Notes: generated by a model from the sequence alone, not told the origin. A DNA stretch of 64,000 nt from Rhizobium sp. BK418 (GCF_004341105.1 NZ_SLZK01000003.1:1-64000), one strand, 5' to 3'; positions 27,170-36,638 are shown, counted from the first letter of the stretch. Program-made: numbers and translations.

Positions 27170-27220
27170 AAGTACGTTACCGTAAATACCTGTTTTGAAC
27201 AGGCGTTTACGATCGTTTTC
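27170..27220. repeat. TACGTTACCGTAAA element ahead of the hydrolase gene
   Basis: AAGTACGTTACCGTAAAT at 27170-27187 is identical to the copy at 24375. A degraded inverse copy (GTTTACGATCGTTTTC) follows at 27205-27220. The element starts 55 bp ahead of the hydrolase start. The rest of the 283-bp gap to the glycosyltransferase gene shows no gene. Confidence 0.7.
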
Positions 27221-27398
27221 ATTAGTTGCCTTTTTCCCAGGCGACCGCAATACCGCGGGACAAAATCGGTCAAGGTCCAGATATTGTGCCGTTCGGCAAG
27301 AATTGCCGCATCTGACGCTTGACTGGCCTCGATTGTGGCAACGGCGCCACTGCCAAACGGCAGACGAACGAGAGGGCATCGACGAAGCGCCGACATTC

Positions 27399-28502
27399 TT
27401 AACGGGATGAAGCAACCTTATCCGGAACCGCGGTGGGCAGAGAAACCGCCGGCTGGGTCGGTTCGCCAGCCCGGAGATTTTTTTGTCTGATCTCCGCGTC
27501 GGAAAGGCTGCGCCAATGCTGCCAGCCTTCACCTTGTAGCAGACCATGGTCGGAGAGGTCCTTCCAGTGACTGTAGCTGCCGGTGCCGGTGTAGACGAAG
27601 TTGCGGGCGTCTTCGGGGGAGGAATACATCGTATATTCGGCAGTGTGCTCTGCGCGATTTGCGGTGTCGGCGACCTTGTGCAGGAAACTCGACAGAAACT
27701 TGAAGTGGAGGAGTGCGCCGGTGATGCCGACGGTGCCGCGCATTTCGCCGAGATTAAGGGAGAGTGGCCAGACCTGGTGCGAGGATTTGAGATAGAGGCG
27801 TTCGCCGGAAACGTAGATCAGTGGGATCTTATTGAGCGCCGGACCATCCCAGGTGCGGCCGCGGAAGTAGACACGGCCGCGCACTCCACCCTTGATCCAG
27901 ATGGTCCGGCTGTTGCTGTCGAAATGCGATTCATAGCCTGAACGGTCGAAGAGGCTGCACACGTCGAGTGGGTTGCGGCCAGGCTCGCAGACATTTTCGC
28001 TGACGGGGTTGCGGCTGTACATATCGATCATGACCGAGCGTAGCGAGCAGGCGTCGACGGATTCCATATAGGCGGTCAGCTGGCTAATCGAGCGCGTATC
28101 GCAATGCGGATAGACGAGAAACTCGTCCGCATCGACATAGAGAACCCACTTTTCCTGGCAATGGCGGTTCATGACCGCGTTGATCCAGTCATTACCAAAG
28201 CGAGCCGCCTTATAGGAGCCGGTGGCCGAGAGCAGCGAAACATCCTCCATGCCGGATAGGAGCTCGGCCGTGCCGTCACTCGAGCCGTTGTCAATGCAGA
28301 TGAAATGCTCGACGCCGAGATTGCGATAATATTGCAGGAAGAACTCCATGCGGTGTCCTTCGTCGCGGATCACGCAGATCAGGACATGGCGTGCCTGTTT
28401 CAGGCTGTCGCGCAGCCCGCCATAGCCGACTTGGCCGGCCTTCAGCGAGCGTCGCAGCCGGGCCTTGGCGTAATGCGAGATACTGGTGGTCAAAGCGCTC
28501 AT
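27399..28502 (-). CDS. Glycosyltransferase family 2-type (Glyco_tranf_2_4)
   Basis: A 367-residue cytoplasmic transferase. The motif RDEGHRMEFFLQYYRNLGV is near residue 47, CIDNGSSDGT near 71 forms the nucleotide-sugar pocket, and YVDADEFLVYP near 122 holds the metal-binding acidic pair. This is the pattern of the PF13704 group. It has no membrane helices. AGGAGC precedes the ATG. It is the last gene of the leftward part of the exopolysaccharide locus. The sugar and linkage cannot be told from sequence. Confidence 0.83.
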   Translation of the reverse strand: MSALTTSISHYAKARLRRSLKAGQVGYGGLRDSLKQARHVLICVIRDEGHRMEFFLQYYRNLGVEHFICIDNGSSDGTAELLSGMEDVSLLSATGSYKAARFGNDWINAVMNRHCQEKWVLYVDADEFLVYPHCDTRSISQLTAYMESVDACSLRSVMIDMYSRNPVSENVCEPGRNPLDVCSLFDRSGYESHFDSNSRTIWIKGGVRGRVYFRGRTWDGPALNKIPLIYVSGERLYLKSSHQVWPLSLNLGEMRGTVGITGALLHFKFLSSFLHKVADTANRAEHTAEYTMYSSPEDARNFVYTGTGSYSHWKDLSDHGLLQGEGWQHWRSLSDAEIRQKNLRAGEPTQPAVSLPTAVPDKVASSR

Positions 28503-28571
28503 TTCTGCTCCTGAACACTCGTGCCGGCGTCAAATTCCGGCTTTGCCTGCAGGGATCGGACGGGCGTCGCG

Positions 28572-29483
28572 TCAGCAGACATAGTCGCCGACGAGCAAGG
28601 TCCGAACATGCGGATTAGGGGCTTTGTTCTGCAGGGCATGTTGCATGCGCTCGCGGATCGAACGGTATTTATAGATCACCTTGCGGTCGAAGCTGATGCC
28701 TCGATAGAGAGCGTTATAGGCGGGGTGCGTTCTGCGCAGATCGGTATAGACCTGGCTCTCGGTGTCGCTCCAAGGAAAGAACGTGCCGTGCCAAGGTTTC
28801 GGGTGAGCCATGTAATGGACAATGGCGAGCGCGGACATATCCACCAGGTGCAGGAACTGCTTAGGGAAATTCCAACGGTTCGAGACCAGAATGAGGGAGG
28901 AGCCGCAGACATAGTTCAGCGCGCCCTGATCATGCTTGCCATCGCAGGCTTCCGGGTTCGTGGCAAAGAGCTGTAGCGCTTCCGGTCCGATCCAGCCATC
29001 GCGGTGGAATTTCAGAACGCCAGCATTGAAATAGCTGCTGTCCTTGCCGTTCTGCAACAGGCCGTGAATGGAGGTGTAATCGCGTGCTGCGAAGAACTTT
29101 CCAGGAGGCGCAAACGCATTTTCGAGGTCGGCAAGGCTGCTGACGATCTGTGTGTCGCCATCCAGATAGATGATCTGCGTATAGTTTTCCGGCAGCACCT
29201 GAGCCAGCACCAACTTGGCCATGGTGCTGACGCTGATGCGGCCCATGAAATGTGAACCATCGAGCTTGCCAAGAGATTCCTGCAGAGCTTCGGTTGCGTC
29301 CATCAATTTGACGCCGCTCAGCGCCAGCAGGCTTTTCAGCTCCTCGAAATTGTCGAGGTGCTCCGACATAAGAACGCAAATATCGGTCTCGGAACTTGCA
29401 AATTTCCGGGCCTGAAGCGCCGAAAGAATAGTCGGAAAGGAATATTCGACATCCGTAACATAGGCCACGCACTGATTACTCAT
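28572..29483 (-). CDS. Glycosyltransferase family 8 protein
   Basis: A 303-residue GT8 retaining transferase (family of galactosyl- and glucosyltransferases using UDP-sugars). The DxD motif is IIYLDGDTQ with Asp108 and Asp110. The acceptor-side DQGALNYVC is near residue 199, and a C-terminal HY(M)AHPKPWH gives the usual second metal-site His. GAGAAGGA lies upstream of the ATG. The stop is 69 bp before the next leftward glycosyltransferase gene, so the pair is an operon. Confidence 0.88.
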   Translation of the reverse strand: MSNQCVAYVTDVEYSFPTILSALQARKFASSETDICVLMSEHLDNFEELKSLLALSGVKLMDATEALQESLGKLDGSHFMGRISVSTMAKLVLAQVLPENYTQIIYLDGDTQIVSSLADLENAFAPPGKFFAARDYTSIHGLLQNGKDSSYFNAGVLKFHRDGWIGPEALQLFATNPEACDGKHDQGALNYVCGSSLILVSNRWNFPKQFLHLVDMSALAIVHYMAHPKPWHGTFFPWSDTESQVYTDLRRTHPAYNALYRGISFDRKVIYKYRSIRERMQHALQNKAPNPHVRTLLVGDYVC

Positions 29484-29761
29484 GGTACAATCCTTCTCGT
29501 AATTCTTCGTCGGGAAGTGGCTGGGACTGCTCTAGGTTTCTTGCTGCCGAAGCGCTGTCCTGCACTTGCTGGATTCGGGCAGTTCCTCATCCAATCAGCA
29601 GCCAGTCGCGTCTCATCGGCACTTTGATCGCGGCGGATTGTGAGAAAATTAACTGCTGCCGTCGCTCCACTAGCAAAAGCTAGGTGTTGTAGATTGAGCC
29701 CTGTAATGTGAAGATTGGTATGGGACGCATGTGGGGCGGTAGAAACGGATAAGGCATCGCA

Positions 29762-30058
29762 ATGCTGAACGGCACGATCATTGTGATTCTGATTTCGCTC
29801 GCAGCCGGAACGGCTATTCGCGCCTGGGCCTTCGCCATTTTCGCGATCGTCGTAGCTCTTGGTTTCGGTATCGTGGCCAATCAAAGCGCCTCGCTGCTGG
29901 AAGCGGCACTTTACGGCCTGGGCATCCTCGTGCTGATGCAGGTCTGCTACGTGACGGGCGTCTTCGTGGCCGGTCTCTGGCGCCGCAGCCGCAAGCCTGC
30001 CAAGGAAAGTGCGATCGCCGATCCAGCGCCTGTGCCAAGCAAACAGAGACAAAGCTGA
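29762..30058 (+). CDS. Small membrane protein, ExoX-like candidate
   Basis: A 98-residue protein with two or three membrane helices (about residues 4-20, 22-42 and 50-72), then a short basic and Pro-rich tail (LWRRSRKPAKES). The layout, with a helix ending in LMQVCYVTGVFVAG before a basic tail, resembles the rhizobial ExoX/PsiA type repressors of exopolysaccharide production. Those act post-translationally on the ExoY-type priming enzyme. It is the only rightward gene in this leftward stretch. Similarity is by eye, so the function is tentative. Confidence 0.55.
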   Translation: MLNGTIIVILISLAAGTAIRAWAFAIFAIVVALGFGIVANQSASLLEAALYGLGILVLMQVCYVTGVFVAGLWRRSRKPAKESAIADPAPVPSKQRQS

Positions 30059-30087
30059 CATCACCGACATCTTTTCTGCCCCGTACA

Positions 30088-31539
30088 TCATCGCGATGAA
30101 AACACCGGCGTACTCATCAGAGACGCCGGCGTCCTCTGCAGGCGGGTCGTACGCTGCGACGACGCGTGAGGCACGGTCAGGCAGCCGCTTGCGAGACCGG
30201 CCGTGATGCTGAAAAGCAGGCCGAGGTCTGTGCTGCTTCCGGAGATCGTCGCCGAAGCAATCTGTGCGACGGAAGCGAAGACGGCGGCCATTCCGATTGC
30301 CCGGTTTTCGCGGTTCACCAGCTTGCTGCGGCTAGCGGCCATCAGCAGGCTGTAGAGGAAGAGCAGGAAGAGCGCCGTGCCGGTCAGGCCGACATTCGAC
30401 AAAAGTGCCGCAGCGAAGCTTGATGTGCGGACAGTGCCAAGGCCTGCTCCAAACGTCGCCGTTTCCACGAACGAGATCAGCGCCAGCGTGTTCCATGCAG
30501 CGCGCTCCTCGCCGGACTGCGACTCCAGCTTATTGGCCAGGGTAACGTTTGCCAGATCTCCGAGAGCATTCCAGATACTCGGGATCAGCGCCACGGCCAT
30601 GATGACACAGGGCACCATAAGCAGGGTGATCAAAAGGAAGATGGCATAAGGGCGTGTCGCCTGGCCGCTCAGCAGCCGCTTGAGGCTGAACAAGACTGCG
30701 ACGCCAATCATGAAGAGACCGGCGACATAGGCCGTCGTCGAGGTGCAGAGGACCAGGGTCAGGCCGATCGATATCGTCGCGAGACCGGTAAGCCGGCTCG
30801 GAAAGCGCTCAAGCCAGAGAATGAGGGTGAAGCTGAAGAACACCAATGCAGCGGCGCCATAGGCGCTCGCTTCCGGAAAGGAGCCGACGATGCGTTTGAA
30901 GCCGCCGATAACCTCGGCGGTGTGCATCGTGTAGTTGGCGTTGCGGATGAAATCGAGCACGTCAGGCTGTCCAATCGTGAATGTTGCGATATCAGCGAGG
31001 GCAAAACCCAGACAGACGAGCGCTGTCACGATGAGCTGGTGAGCGATGAATCGACCATATCCGAGCCGTGCAAGACCACAGACGATGGCGAAGCAGACGA
31101 GATCGCCGAGCAGATAGACGGACTGTGTCAGATTGGAAGAGCCCGGCGCAAGCGGCGACGCCATGATCGACATCAGACCTGAACTGCTGCGGGCGGACGA
31201 ATAAACCAGCGTCGCCCCGGCGAAAATGCGCGGCAGGAAAAAGGCTGACACGGCGGAAAACAGAACATAGGCGGCGAACCAGAAACCGGGGCCGGGATAG
31301 GCCAGGCTCGTCAGCGCCGCCTGTTTCTGGCGCGGCCTCAGTAATATACCGACCGTGACGAAGAGGAGCAGCAGATGGCTTGGCTGAATACTGCTGCCGC
31401 CGAGTACCGGGAGCTGGAAGGCCGCAGCTGCGCCGAGCAGCGTGGAAATGCAGAGCGCTGTGATGGCGAAGCGGGATCCATAGTAAACAAGCGCCAGGCC
31501 GAGCAGAAGAACGATGAAGCCGATCGGTTCGATACTCAT
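30088..31539 (-). CDS. Polysaccharide polymerase-like membrane protein (Wzy/ExoQ type)
   Basis: A 483-residue polytopic protein with about 10-12 hydrophobic segments and a large periplasmic loop around residues 180-230 (FTIGQPDVLDFIRNANYTMH). This matches the O-antigen polymerase/ligase superfamily. It would link repeat units in the periplasm. GGAG precedes the ATG at 31539. It lies between the export genes and the GT8 gene, 133 bp after ExoF-like, so it may have its own promoter. Polymerases are poorly conserved, so the assignment rests on topology and context. Confidence 0.72.
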   Translation of the reverse strand: MSIEPIGFIVLLLGLALVYYGSRFAITALCISTLLGAAAAFQLPVLGGSSIQPSHLLLLFVTVGILLRPRQKQAALTSLAYPGPGFWFAAYVLFSAVSAFFLPRIFAGATLVYSSARSSSGLMSIMASPLAPGSSNLTQSVYLLGDLVCFAIVCGLARLGYGRFIAHQLIVTALVCLGFALADIATFTIGQPDVLDFIRNANYTMHTAEVIGGFKRIVGSFPEASAYGAAALVFFSFTLILWLERFPSRLTGLATISIGLTLVLCTSTTAYVAGLFMIGVAVLFSLKRLLSGQATRPYAIFLLITLLMVPCVIMAVALIPSIWNALGDLANVTLANKLESQSGEERAAWNTLALISFVETATFGAGLGTVRTSSFAAALLSNVGLTGTALFLLFLYSLLMAASRSKLVNRENRAIGMAAVFASVAQIASATISGSSTDLGLLFSITAGLASGCLTVPHASSQRTTRLQRTPASLMSTPVFSSR

Positions 31540-31672
31540 GCCGGAATCTCCAACATAGATCGAAGGTTCGTTGCCGTCACACCGCGCAGACCATGCGTGC
31601 GGCGCAACGAAACGCTCAATGCGGGCATGAACTCAATTCTTACGCTAACAGGCATATTCCTACCGCGGTCTC

Positions 31673-33046
31673 CTAGTTCGATCCGGTCTGCGATACCCAG
31701 TTCGGAGGAGGCGCGTAGCTCCGGGCGATATTGGGAACAAGGGCGGCCGGCTGCTGGGACGGGGGTGTCGGCGACGCGGCTGATGAGGTATCGACAGCGG
31801 CCTCGACACCGATCTCGACGATGTCGTGCGGCAGTAGGGCCGTGTTTTCATCTGCTACGATATTGCTGTAGCTGCCGTCCTCGTTGCGGCGAACGATCTT
31901 GAATTTCTTTTTGGTCGTGCCAAGGAGTGTCGATTCCGCGCCCATGCGGGCGAGTTCGGCGCTGTAGCCGGCCTGATCGCCAAGGAGCTGCGCCACCTGC
32001 ATGTCGATCCCCGCCTTGTTGATCGCGAGGGTGATCGTATTCAGTTCCTGCTGATTTTCGGCATTGCGTTTGTTGATGACGTCAGCCTTTTCGCGCTGGC
32101 TCTCATTCAGGCCCTGACGGGATTTAGTGAGCGCGATCTCCAGATCCAGCAGTTCGCTCTGGGTTTCTGCCAAGCTCCGATCGACGGAAAATTGGCGGGT
32201 ATTGCTGGTCAAACCCTTGCTGACGAGGCTGTTGACGTTGTTCAGCTCCTGCTGTGCGAGATCGATCTGCCGCTTCTGGGAGACGACCTTGGCTTCGAGA
32301 GACTGGATTTCCTGTGTGTAAAGACGGCTCAGATCATCAGCCGCCTCGACCTTGCTGTTGGTCTCGACAGCTCTCAGGCGCATCAGGTTCAGTTCCTCTG
32401 CCTTGAGCTTGCCGATATCGGGCACGCCGGCGATCTCCGAGGGAATGTCGAAATCGGACTGACCGGCAATCTCGGCGCGCAGGCGTGCCGCACGCATCAA
32501 GAGATCGCGGCGATTGAGGACGGCTGTACGATAGTCGCCGGCCGCCTGAATGCGGTCCCTGTCGTAGTAGCTGCTGTCGTCCCGCGCCCGCATGTAGCCG
32601 CCTGCGATGCTGACGGCTTTTATGACGGTCATATTGGGCTCGAAGGGGTAGCGTCCGGGCCGTTCGATGCTGCCGTTGACGAAGATCGGTGCGTGCTGGT
32701 CAATTTCAACGGCGATGAAAGGCCTTCCGGGAAGGTCGGCTTTTTCGGCCAGCGCGTCCGAAATGGCATCCGACAGTTGCTCGGTCGTCTGACCGGCAGC
32801 CCTGATCTGGCCGGCGATAGGGATCGAAAGATTGCCTGCATCATCGACGCTGTAGGCTCCATCGAGCGCTTCCCAGCTTGCATATTTTGAATCGGTAGAA
32901 CGCCATTCCACTATCCGCAGCTTTATCTTATCCTCCGGGACGAGCGTATAGCTGTCGGCATGAGCAACGCTCCATCCCATCGTGCAGGTAAAGACGACGG
33001 CAAGGCCAATGAAGGGAAGATGGTCAAGCAAAGAGATGGGCCGCAT
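31673..33046 (-). CDS. Polysaccharide export protein (ExoF/Wza family)
   Basis: A 457-residue periplasmic or outer-membrane export protein. The signal peptide ends at AHA near residue 31. The Poly_export (SLBB-type) domain follows, with VPEDKIKLRIVEW and VDDAGNLSIPIAGQIRAAG, then a second beta-grasp repeat (VFVNGSIERPGRYPF). A long coiled coil lies at about residues 160-330 (ELNLMRLRAVETNSK onward), as in ExoF. GGAGGT precedes the ATG at 33046. The frame stays open upstream into the neighbouring gene, but that part is not homologous. It follows the GT2 gene by 8 bp. Confidence 0.85.
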   Translation of the reverse strand: MRPISLLDHLPFIGLAVVFTCTMGWSVAHADSYTLVPEDKIKLRIVEWRSTDSKYASWEALDGAYSVDDAGNLSIPIAGQIRAAGQTTEQLSDAISDALAEKADLPGRPFIAVEIDQHAPIFVNGSIERPGRYPFEPNMTVIKAVSIAGGYMRARDDSSYYDRDRIQAAGDYRTAVLNRRDLLMRAARLRAEIAGQSDFDIPSEIAGVPDIGKLKAEELNLMRLRAVETNSKVEAADDLSRLYTQEIQSLEAKVVSQKRQIDLAQQELNNVNSLVSKGLTSNTRQFSVDRSLAETQSELLDLEIALTKSRQGLNESQREKADVINKRNAENQQELNTITLAINKAGIDMQVAQLLGDQAGYSAELARMGAESTLLGTTKKKFKIVRRNEDGSYSNIVADENTALLPHDIVEIGVEAAVDTSSAASPTPPSQQPAALVPNIARSYAPPPNWVSQTGSN

Positions 33047-33054
33047 AACGTCGG

Positions 33055-34005
33055 TTACCTCCGTTTTACCGCGATGAATGACGAAGACATATCGCGATTT
33101 GAGGGTTGGCTGAGTTCGAGGATGCGCATGGGAGACGCACGTCCCATCAGGAGATCGGACAAAGCCAGGAAATTGCCGTTCAGCCGGCCACGACGGTCGA
33201 CTGCGCGATCGTTGAACAGGACACCACGGATGTTCGCCAGGATATTGCGGCTGATCTGCGCGAGCGCACGGGTCCAGGACATGGTGCCCTTGCGCATCAG
33301 ATGCGCGGGATTTGCGACCTGCGAATAGCCGAGCCTCTTGCCTGGCTGGCGACCGGACTTGACGCCGAGATGCACGCCGCAGGCACCCGAGATGCGCACC
33401 GACCGTCCGTAGCGCGCGATGGACCGGCTGAAATCGACGTCTTCCAACCACCCATAGAGCGGCAATTCCTCGTCGAAGGCCAGCCCGTCGCTGATGATTG
33501 GTGCCATCCGAACCGCCATGTTGCATCCGTAGGCGTTGTAGACTTCGGTCACCTGCGCGCCTCTTTCGCCTGCGGTCGTGATGATACGTATGGCTTCGGA
33601 CTGGGTCAGCCCCTCGCCGAGAATGCCGTCGGCAAGAACGTCACCAGTGGCGATGACCACATCCGGATTGTCGGCGAAGACGGCTGTCATGCGTGGAATG
33701 AAGCCGGGCGCGGGGATGAAGTCGTCGTCGAGGAAGATCAGCACGTCTATGTTTGCGCTTGCGGCCTCAATGATACGGTTGCGCTGGCACGTCAGGCCGC
33801 GAGGCCCGACCATCAATTCCACGTTCTCGCGGCCGCCAAGCCCGCCGGCGTCATCCAGATTGGGAACGCAGACGATGATGCGCTCCGGCTGAGGCTGGAG
33901 GCTGTCGATATAGGTTACCGTCTCCAGAAGCGTCGCCGGCCGGCCCGCGGATGCAATGCCGACGGCGATCTTCAGTTTCGGGGACTGTGGGATCGGGGCA
34001 GTCAT
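33055..34005 (-). CDS. Glycosyltransferase family 2 protein (ExoU/ExoW-like)
   Basis: A 316-residue inverting transferase. The fold starts with VGIASAGRPATLLETV, the metal-binding DDD is at residues 93-95 (IFLDDDFIPAPG), and YGWLEDVDFSRSI near residue 186 supplies the base. It resembles the ExoU/ExoW side-chain transferases of succinoglycan but specificity is unknown. Its ATG overlaps the stop of the Wzz gene by four bases, so both are translated together. No membrane helices are visible. Confidence 0.86.
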   Translation of the reverse strand: MTAPIPQSPKLKIAVGIASAGRPATLLETVTYIDSLQPQPERIIVCVPNLDDAGGLGGRENVELMVGPRGLTCQRNRIIEAASANIDVLIFLDDDFIPAPGFIPRMTAVFADNPDVVIATGDVLADGILGEGLTQSEAIRIITTAGERGAQVTEVYNAYGCNMAVRMAPIISDGLAFDEELPLYGWLEDVDFSRSIARYGRSVRISGACGVHLGVKSGRQPGKRLGYSQVANPAHLMRKGTMSWTRALAQISRNILANIRGVLFNDRAVDRRGRLNGNFLALSDLLMGRASPMRILELSQPSNRDMSSSFIAVKRR

Positions 34006-35753
34006 ATCCGAACACTCGACGGTGTGTTGTTGACGATCGCGCCGAGAATTTCTGCTCCGACATTACGCATGCTGTCGACGACGCGAACGGTCTCGTCAAT
34101 AGACGTGCGGCCGTAAGAGGTTACGACGAGAACGCCATCCAGCTCCGGAGCGATCGCATTGGCATCCGGCGACGAGGTGAAGGCGGAGATATCGACGAAT
34201 ATGGCGTCGAACTCCTTCTTCAGGTCGTTGAAGCTTAGCTGGGTGCGGCGCGAGCTCAGGCGGATGGCGGGTGTTACGGCGCGGACCTTGCCAAGTGGCA
34301 GGAACTTCAGCGTCGGCGTCAGCGACAGAGTGGCAGTGCGGATCGCCTCTATATTGTCGAGCACATCGATCAGGCCGGCTGAACTATTCGGCGCGATGGA
34401 CTTGCTCAGGGAGGACTTTGTCGCCGCAGCATCGATCAGCAGGGTCCGCGAGCCTGATATTGCCGAGAGTACGGCGAGTTCGCAGGCGATGGTGGATGCG
34501 CCACAGCCAGGGTTGACGGCAACAATGCCGATCACCACTCGTCGCCTGCGGCGGAAGCCGGTCACAGTCGCACCAAGTTCGGCCATTCCGGGGATCAGCG
34601 GGTAGGCGACGGTGCCGCCCTCGTCGGCAGCAGGCAGGGCCCCCGTGCGGCTAATCTTCTTTGCGCGCCCGAGAGGTGTGACGAAAGGCAGGCCAGCCGC
34701 CTGCGACAGCTGCTGCGTACGCATGATGCGCCTATCGCTAACGTGGCGGATCATAGCAAGGCCGAGGCCGGAACCGGCGCCGACGACCAGCGCGAAGGCG
34801 AGGATCAGCGAATTGTTCGGCTGCGCCTTGGAGAGCGGTGAGGTAGCCTGCGAAACGATGGTGGCGTCGGAGACCGGATAGGAAATGCGCTGTTTGGCCT
34901 CGGTGTATTGCGTAAGGGTGTTTTCGAAAAGCGTGCGGCGGGCGTCGGTCGCGCTCTGCAGCTCGGCAAGCTTGAACTGGTCACGCGGATTTGCCTTGAA
35001 CGTAGCAAGTGCGTTCGCGGCATCGGCAAGTCCGCGCTGCTGTTCATTGACGAACTGTTCGAGCCATTCGCTGTACTGCTGGGCCGCAGCAGCCTTCATC
35101 TGGACATTCTTGCGGATGTACTGCTGTGCCACCGCATCGGCGATCTCGACTGCTTTTTGCGGGTTGGAGGCAGATGCGGATATCTCGAGTATCGTCGACT
35201 GGCCGATGCGGCGCATTGCGACGATATTGCGCAGCCGCGCGATCACCCGGTCCGTCCGCGTCGCTTCTTGGTTTGCCGCGGCGGCCTGAGTATTACCTGA
35301 GGTCGCGTCGCCTGGTACCATCTGGGGCTGCACAGTGCTGGTGAGGTTGCCTGTCAGCCAGTCCTTGACCTTGTCCTGCAGGGAAGTGGCCTGATCGGAG
35401 AAGGCCGGATCGCTGGCGAGATTCAGTGCGCTGGCGGCACCGCCAAGGACGTCGCTGGACTTTGCTATTTCAAGCTGCGCATCGATGAAGGCGTCTTCGG
35501 CGAACGCCCTTTGAGCGTCCGAGCCGTTCACCTGCGGGAAAACCATGAGTTGTGTGCTGGCCACATAAGTTGGCTTGGCGACGAAGAGATAGGTGGCAGC
35601 GAGCGCCAGGAAGACCAGGGTGGTAAGCACGATCCAAGGCCAGCGCATCCTGATGAAAAAGGACAGGTCCCGCAGCGTCAGCGACGAACTACCGCTGACG
35701 GTGGTCGGCAAGGAGATTGGAGAGACGCTGCTGAAGACGTGATTTGAGTTCAT
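34002..35753 (-). CDS. Chain-length regulator with degenerate BY-kinase domain (ExoP-like)
   Basis: A 583-residue inner-membrane protein. A Wzz domain with a first helix near residue 40, a periplasmic coiled coil at about 180-320 and a second helix near 305-325 is followed by a cytoplasmic ParA/BY-kinase fold. The P-loop reads NPGCGAST at 414-421, so the invariant Lys is Ala. The second Walker motif LLIDAAAT lacks its second Asp. The C-terminus ends in SSVRI with no Tyr cluster. It therefore probably sets chain length without tyrosine phosphorylation. The ATG at 35753 follows an upstream in-frame TTG at 35768. Confidence 0.86.
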   Translation of the reverse strand: MNSNHVFSSVSPISLPTTVSGSSSLTLRDLSFFIRMRWPWIVLTTLVFLALAATYLFVAKPTYVASTQLMVFPQVNGSDAQRAFAEDAFIDAQLEIAKSSDVLGGAASALNLASDPAFSDQATSLQDKVKDWLTGNLTSTVQPQMVPGDATSGNTQAAAANQEATRTDRVIARLRNIVAMRRIGQSTILEISASASNPQKAVEIADAVAQQYIRKNVQMKAAAAQQYSEWLEQFVNEQQRGLADAANALATFKANPRDQFKLAELQSATDARRTLFENTLTQYTEAKQRISYPVSDATIVSQATSPLSKAQPNNSLILAFALVVGAGSGLGLAMIRHVSDRRIMRTQQLSQAAGLPFVTPLGRAKKISRTGALPAADEGGTVAYPLIPGMAELGATVTGFRRRRRVVIGIVAVNPGCGASTIACELAVLSAISGSRTLLIDAAATKSSLSKSIAPNSSAGLIDVLDNIEAIRTATLSLTPTLKFLPLGKVRAVTPAIRLSSRRTQLSFNDLKKEFDAIFVDISAFTSSPDANAIAPELDGVLVVTSYGRTSIDETVRVVDSMRNVGAEILGAIVNNTPSSVRI

Positions 35754-35840
35754 CGTGTTCTGATCCAAGGGCTAGAGGGTCTTTTTTCGTTGATATCCAG
35801 CAGGTGCGGATGGCCAGCCAGGCCACACGTCGTTCTTGGA

Positions 35841-36554
35841 TTAGTAGCAGCCGCGCTGTGAAAACAGGGCGGGAACGGTTTTCGCGATGATGATGAAATC
35901 GCGCGCGAGCGACCAGTCACGGACGTATTGGACATCGAGTGCAACTCGATATTCGTAGCTGACATCGTTTCGGCCGCTGATCTGCCATTGTCCCGTCAGA
36001 CCTGGTCTCGCGGCCATGTAGCTCGTGACATGCTCGCCGTAGCGGGCGAGTTCTTCGGCCGTCACCGGCCGAGGACCTACAATGCTCATTTCGCCGCGCA
36101 GGATATTGATGAGCTGCGGCAGCTCATCAATACTGGACTTTCTCAAGATCTCGCCGACTGCAGTGATGCGCGGATCGTTCCTCAGCTTCCGCGTTGTTTC
36201 CCATTCGGCCCGCGCTGACGGATTGGTGCGCAGCAACTCGGCGAGCTGGGCGGCGGCATCGGTCCTCATGGTGCGAAACTTGAGGCAGCCGAAAGGGGTG
36301 CCTCCATAACCAATGCGCGTATGCGAATAGAAGACTGGTCCCCGGTCGCTCAACTTTACGATGAGCGCCACGATCAGCATGAGAGGTGACAGCAGAACCA
36401 GAGCGGTGGTTGCAATCACGATGTCAACTGCCCGCTTGGATGCCCGGCCGACTACATGAGTCCGCGATACTATGCTGCGCTCACTATTCGACCCGGACTG
36501 GTCAACGTTCGGCCAGGGCTCACGAACCTCAATACTGTGTGCTTCCCAAGTCAT
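35841..36554 (-). CDS. Priming sugar phosphotransferase (ExoY-like)
   Basis: A 237-residue undecaprenyl-phosphate sugar-1-phosphate transferase of the bacterial sugar transferase family. A membrane anchor (IVIATTALVLLSPLMLIVALIV) is at about residues 48-70. The family core has KFRTM, DELPQLINILRGEMSIVGPRP and PGLTGQWQISGR. It adds the first sugar to the lipid carrier. TGGAG lies 8 bp before the ATG at 36554; an in-frame upstream start adds 18 residues. It is the first gene of the leftward block and is separated by 87 bp from the chain-length gene. Confidence 0.9.
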   Translation of the reverse strand: MTWEAHSIEVREPWPNVDQSGSNSERSIVSRTHVVGRASKRAVDIVIATTALVLLSPLMLIVALIVKLSDRGPVFYSHTRIGYGGTPFGCLKFRTMRTDAAAQLAELLRTNPSARAEWETTRKLRNDPRITAVGEILRKSSIDELPQLINILRGEMSIVGPRPVTAEELARYGEHVTSYMAARPGLTGQWQISGRNDVSYEYRVALDVQYVRDWSLARDFIIIAKTVPALFSQRGCY

Positions 36555-36638
36555 CGACCGACTCCACAAGTTTTCAATTAGAACCTTATGAAGTTTGGTG
36601 CACTGCAATGTGCTTGTCTGTGACCACGGTCATAATGC

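Noticed and set aside
27131..27547. Minus-strand 138-codon frame covering the end of the glycosyltransferase gene and the gap
   Set aside because: Arg/Ser-rich product without motifs that overlaps a proven coding end in another frame and includes the 18-bp promoter element.
33047..33526. Possible N-terminal extension of the ExoF-like gene
   Set aside because: The extra part overlaps the GT2 gene, has no homologous look, and a signal peptide plus GGAGGT supports ATG 33046.
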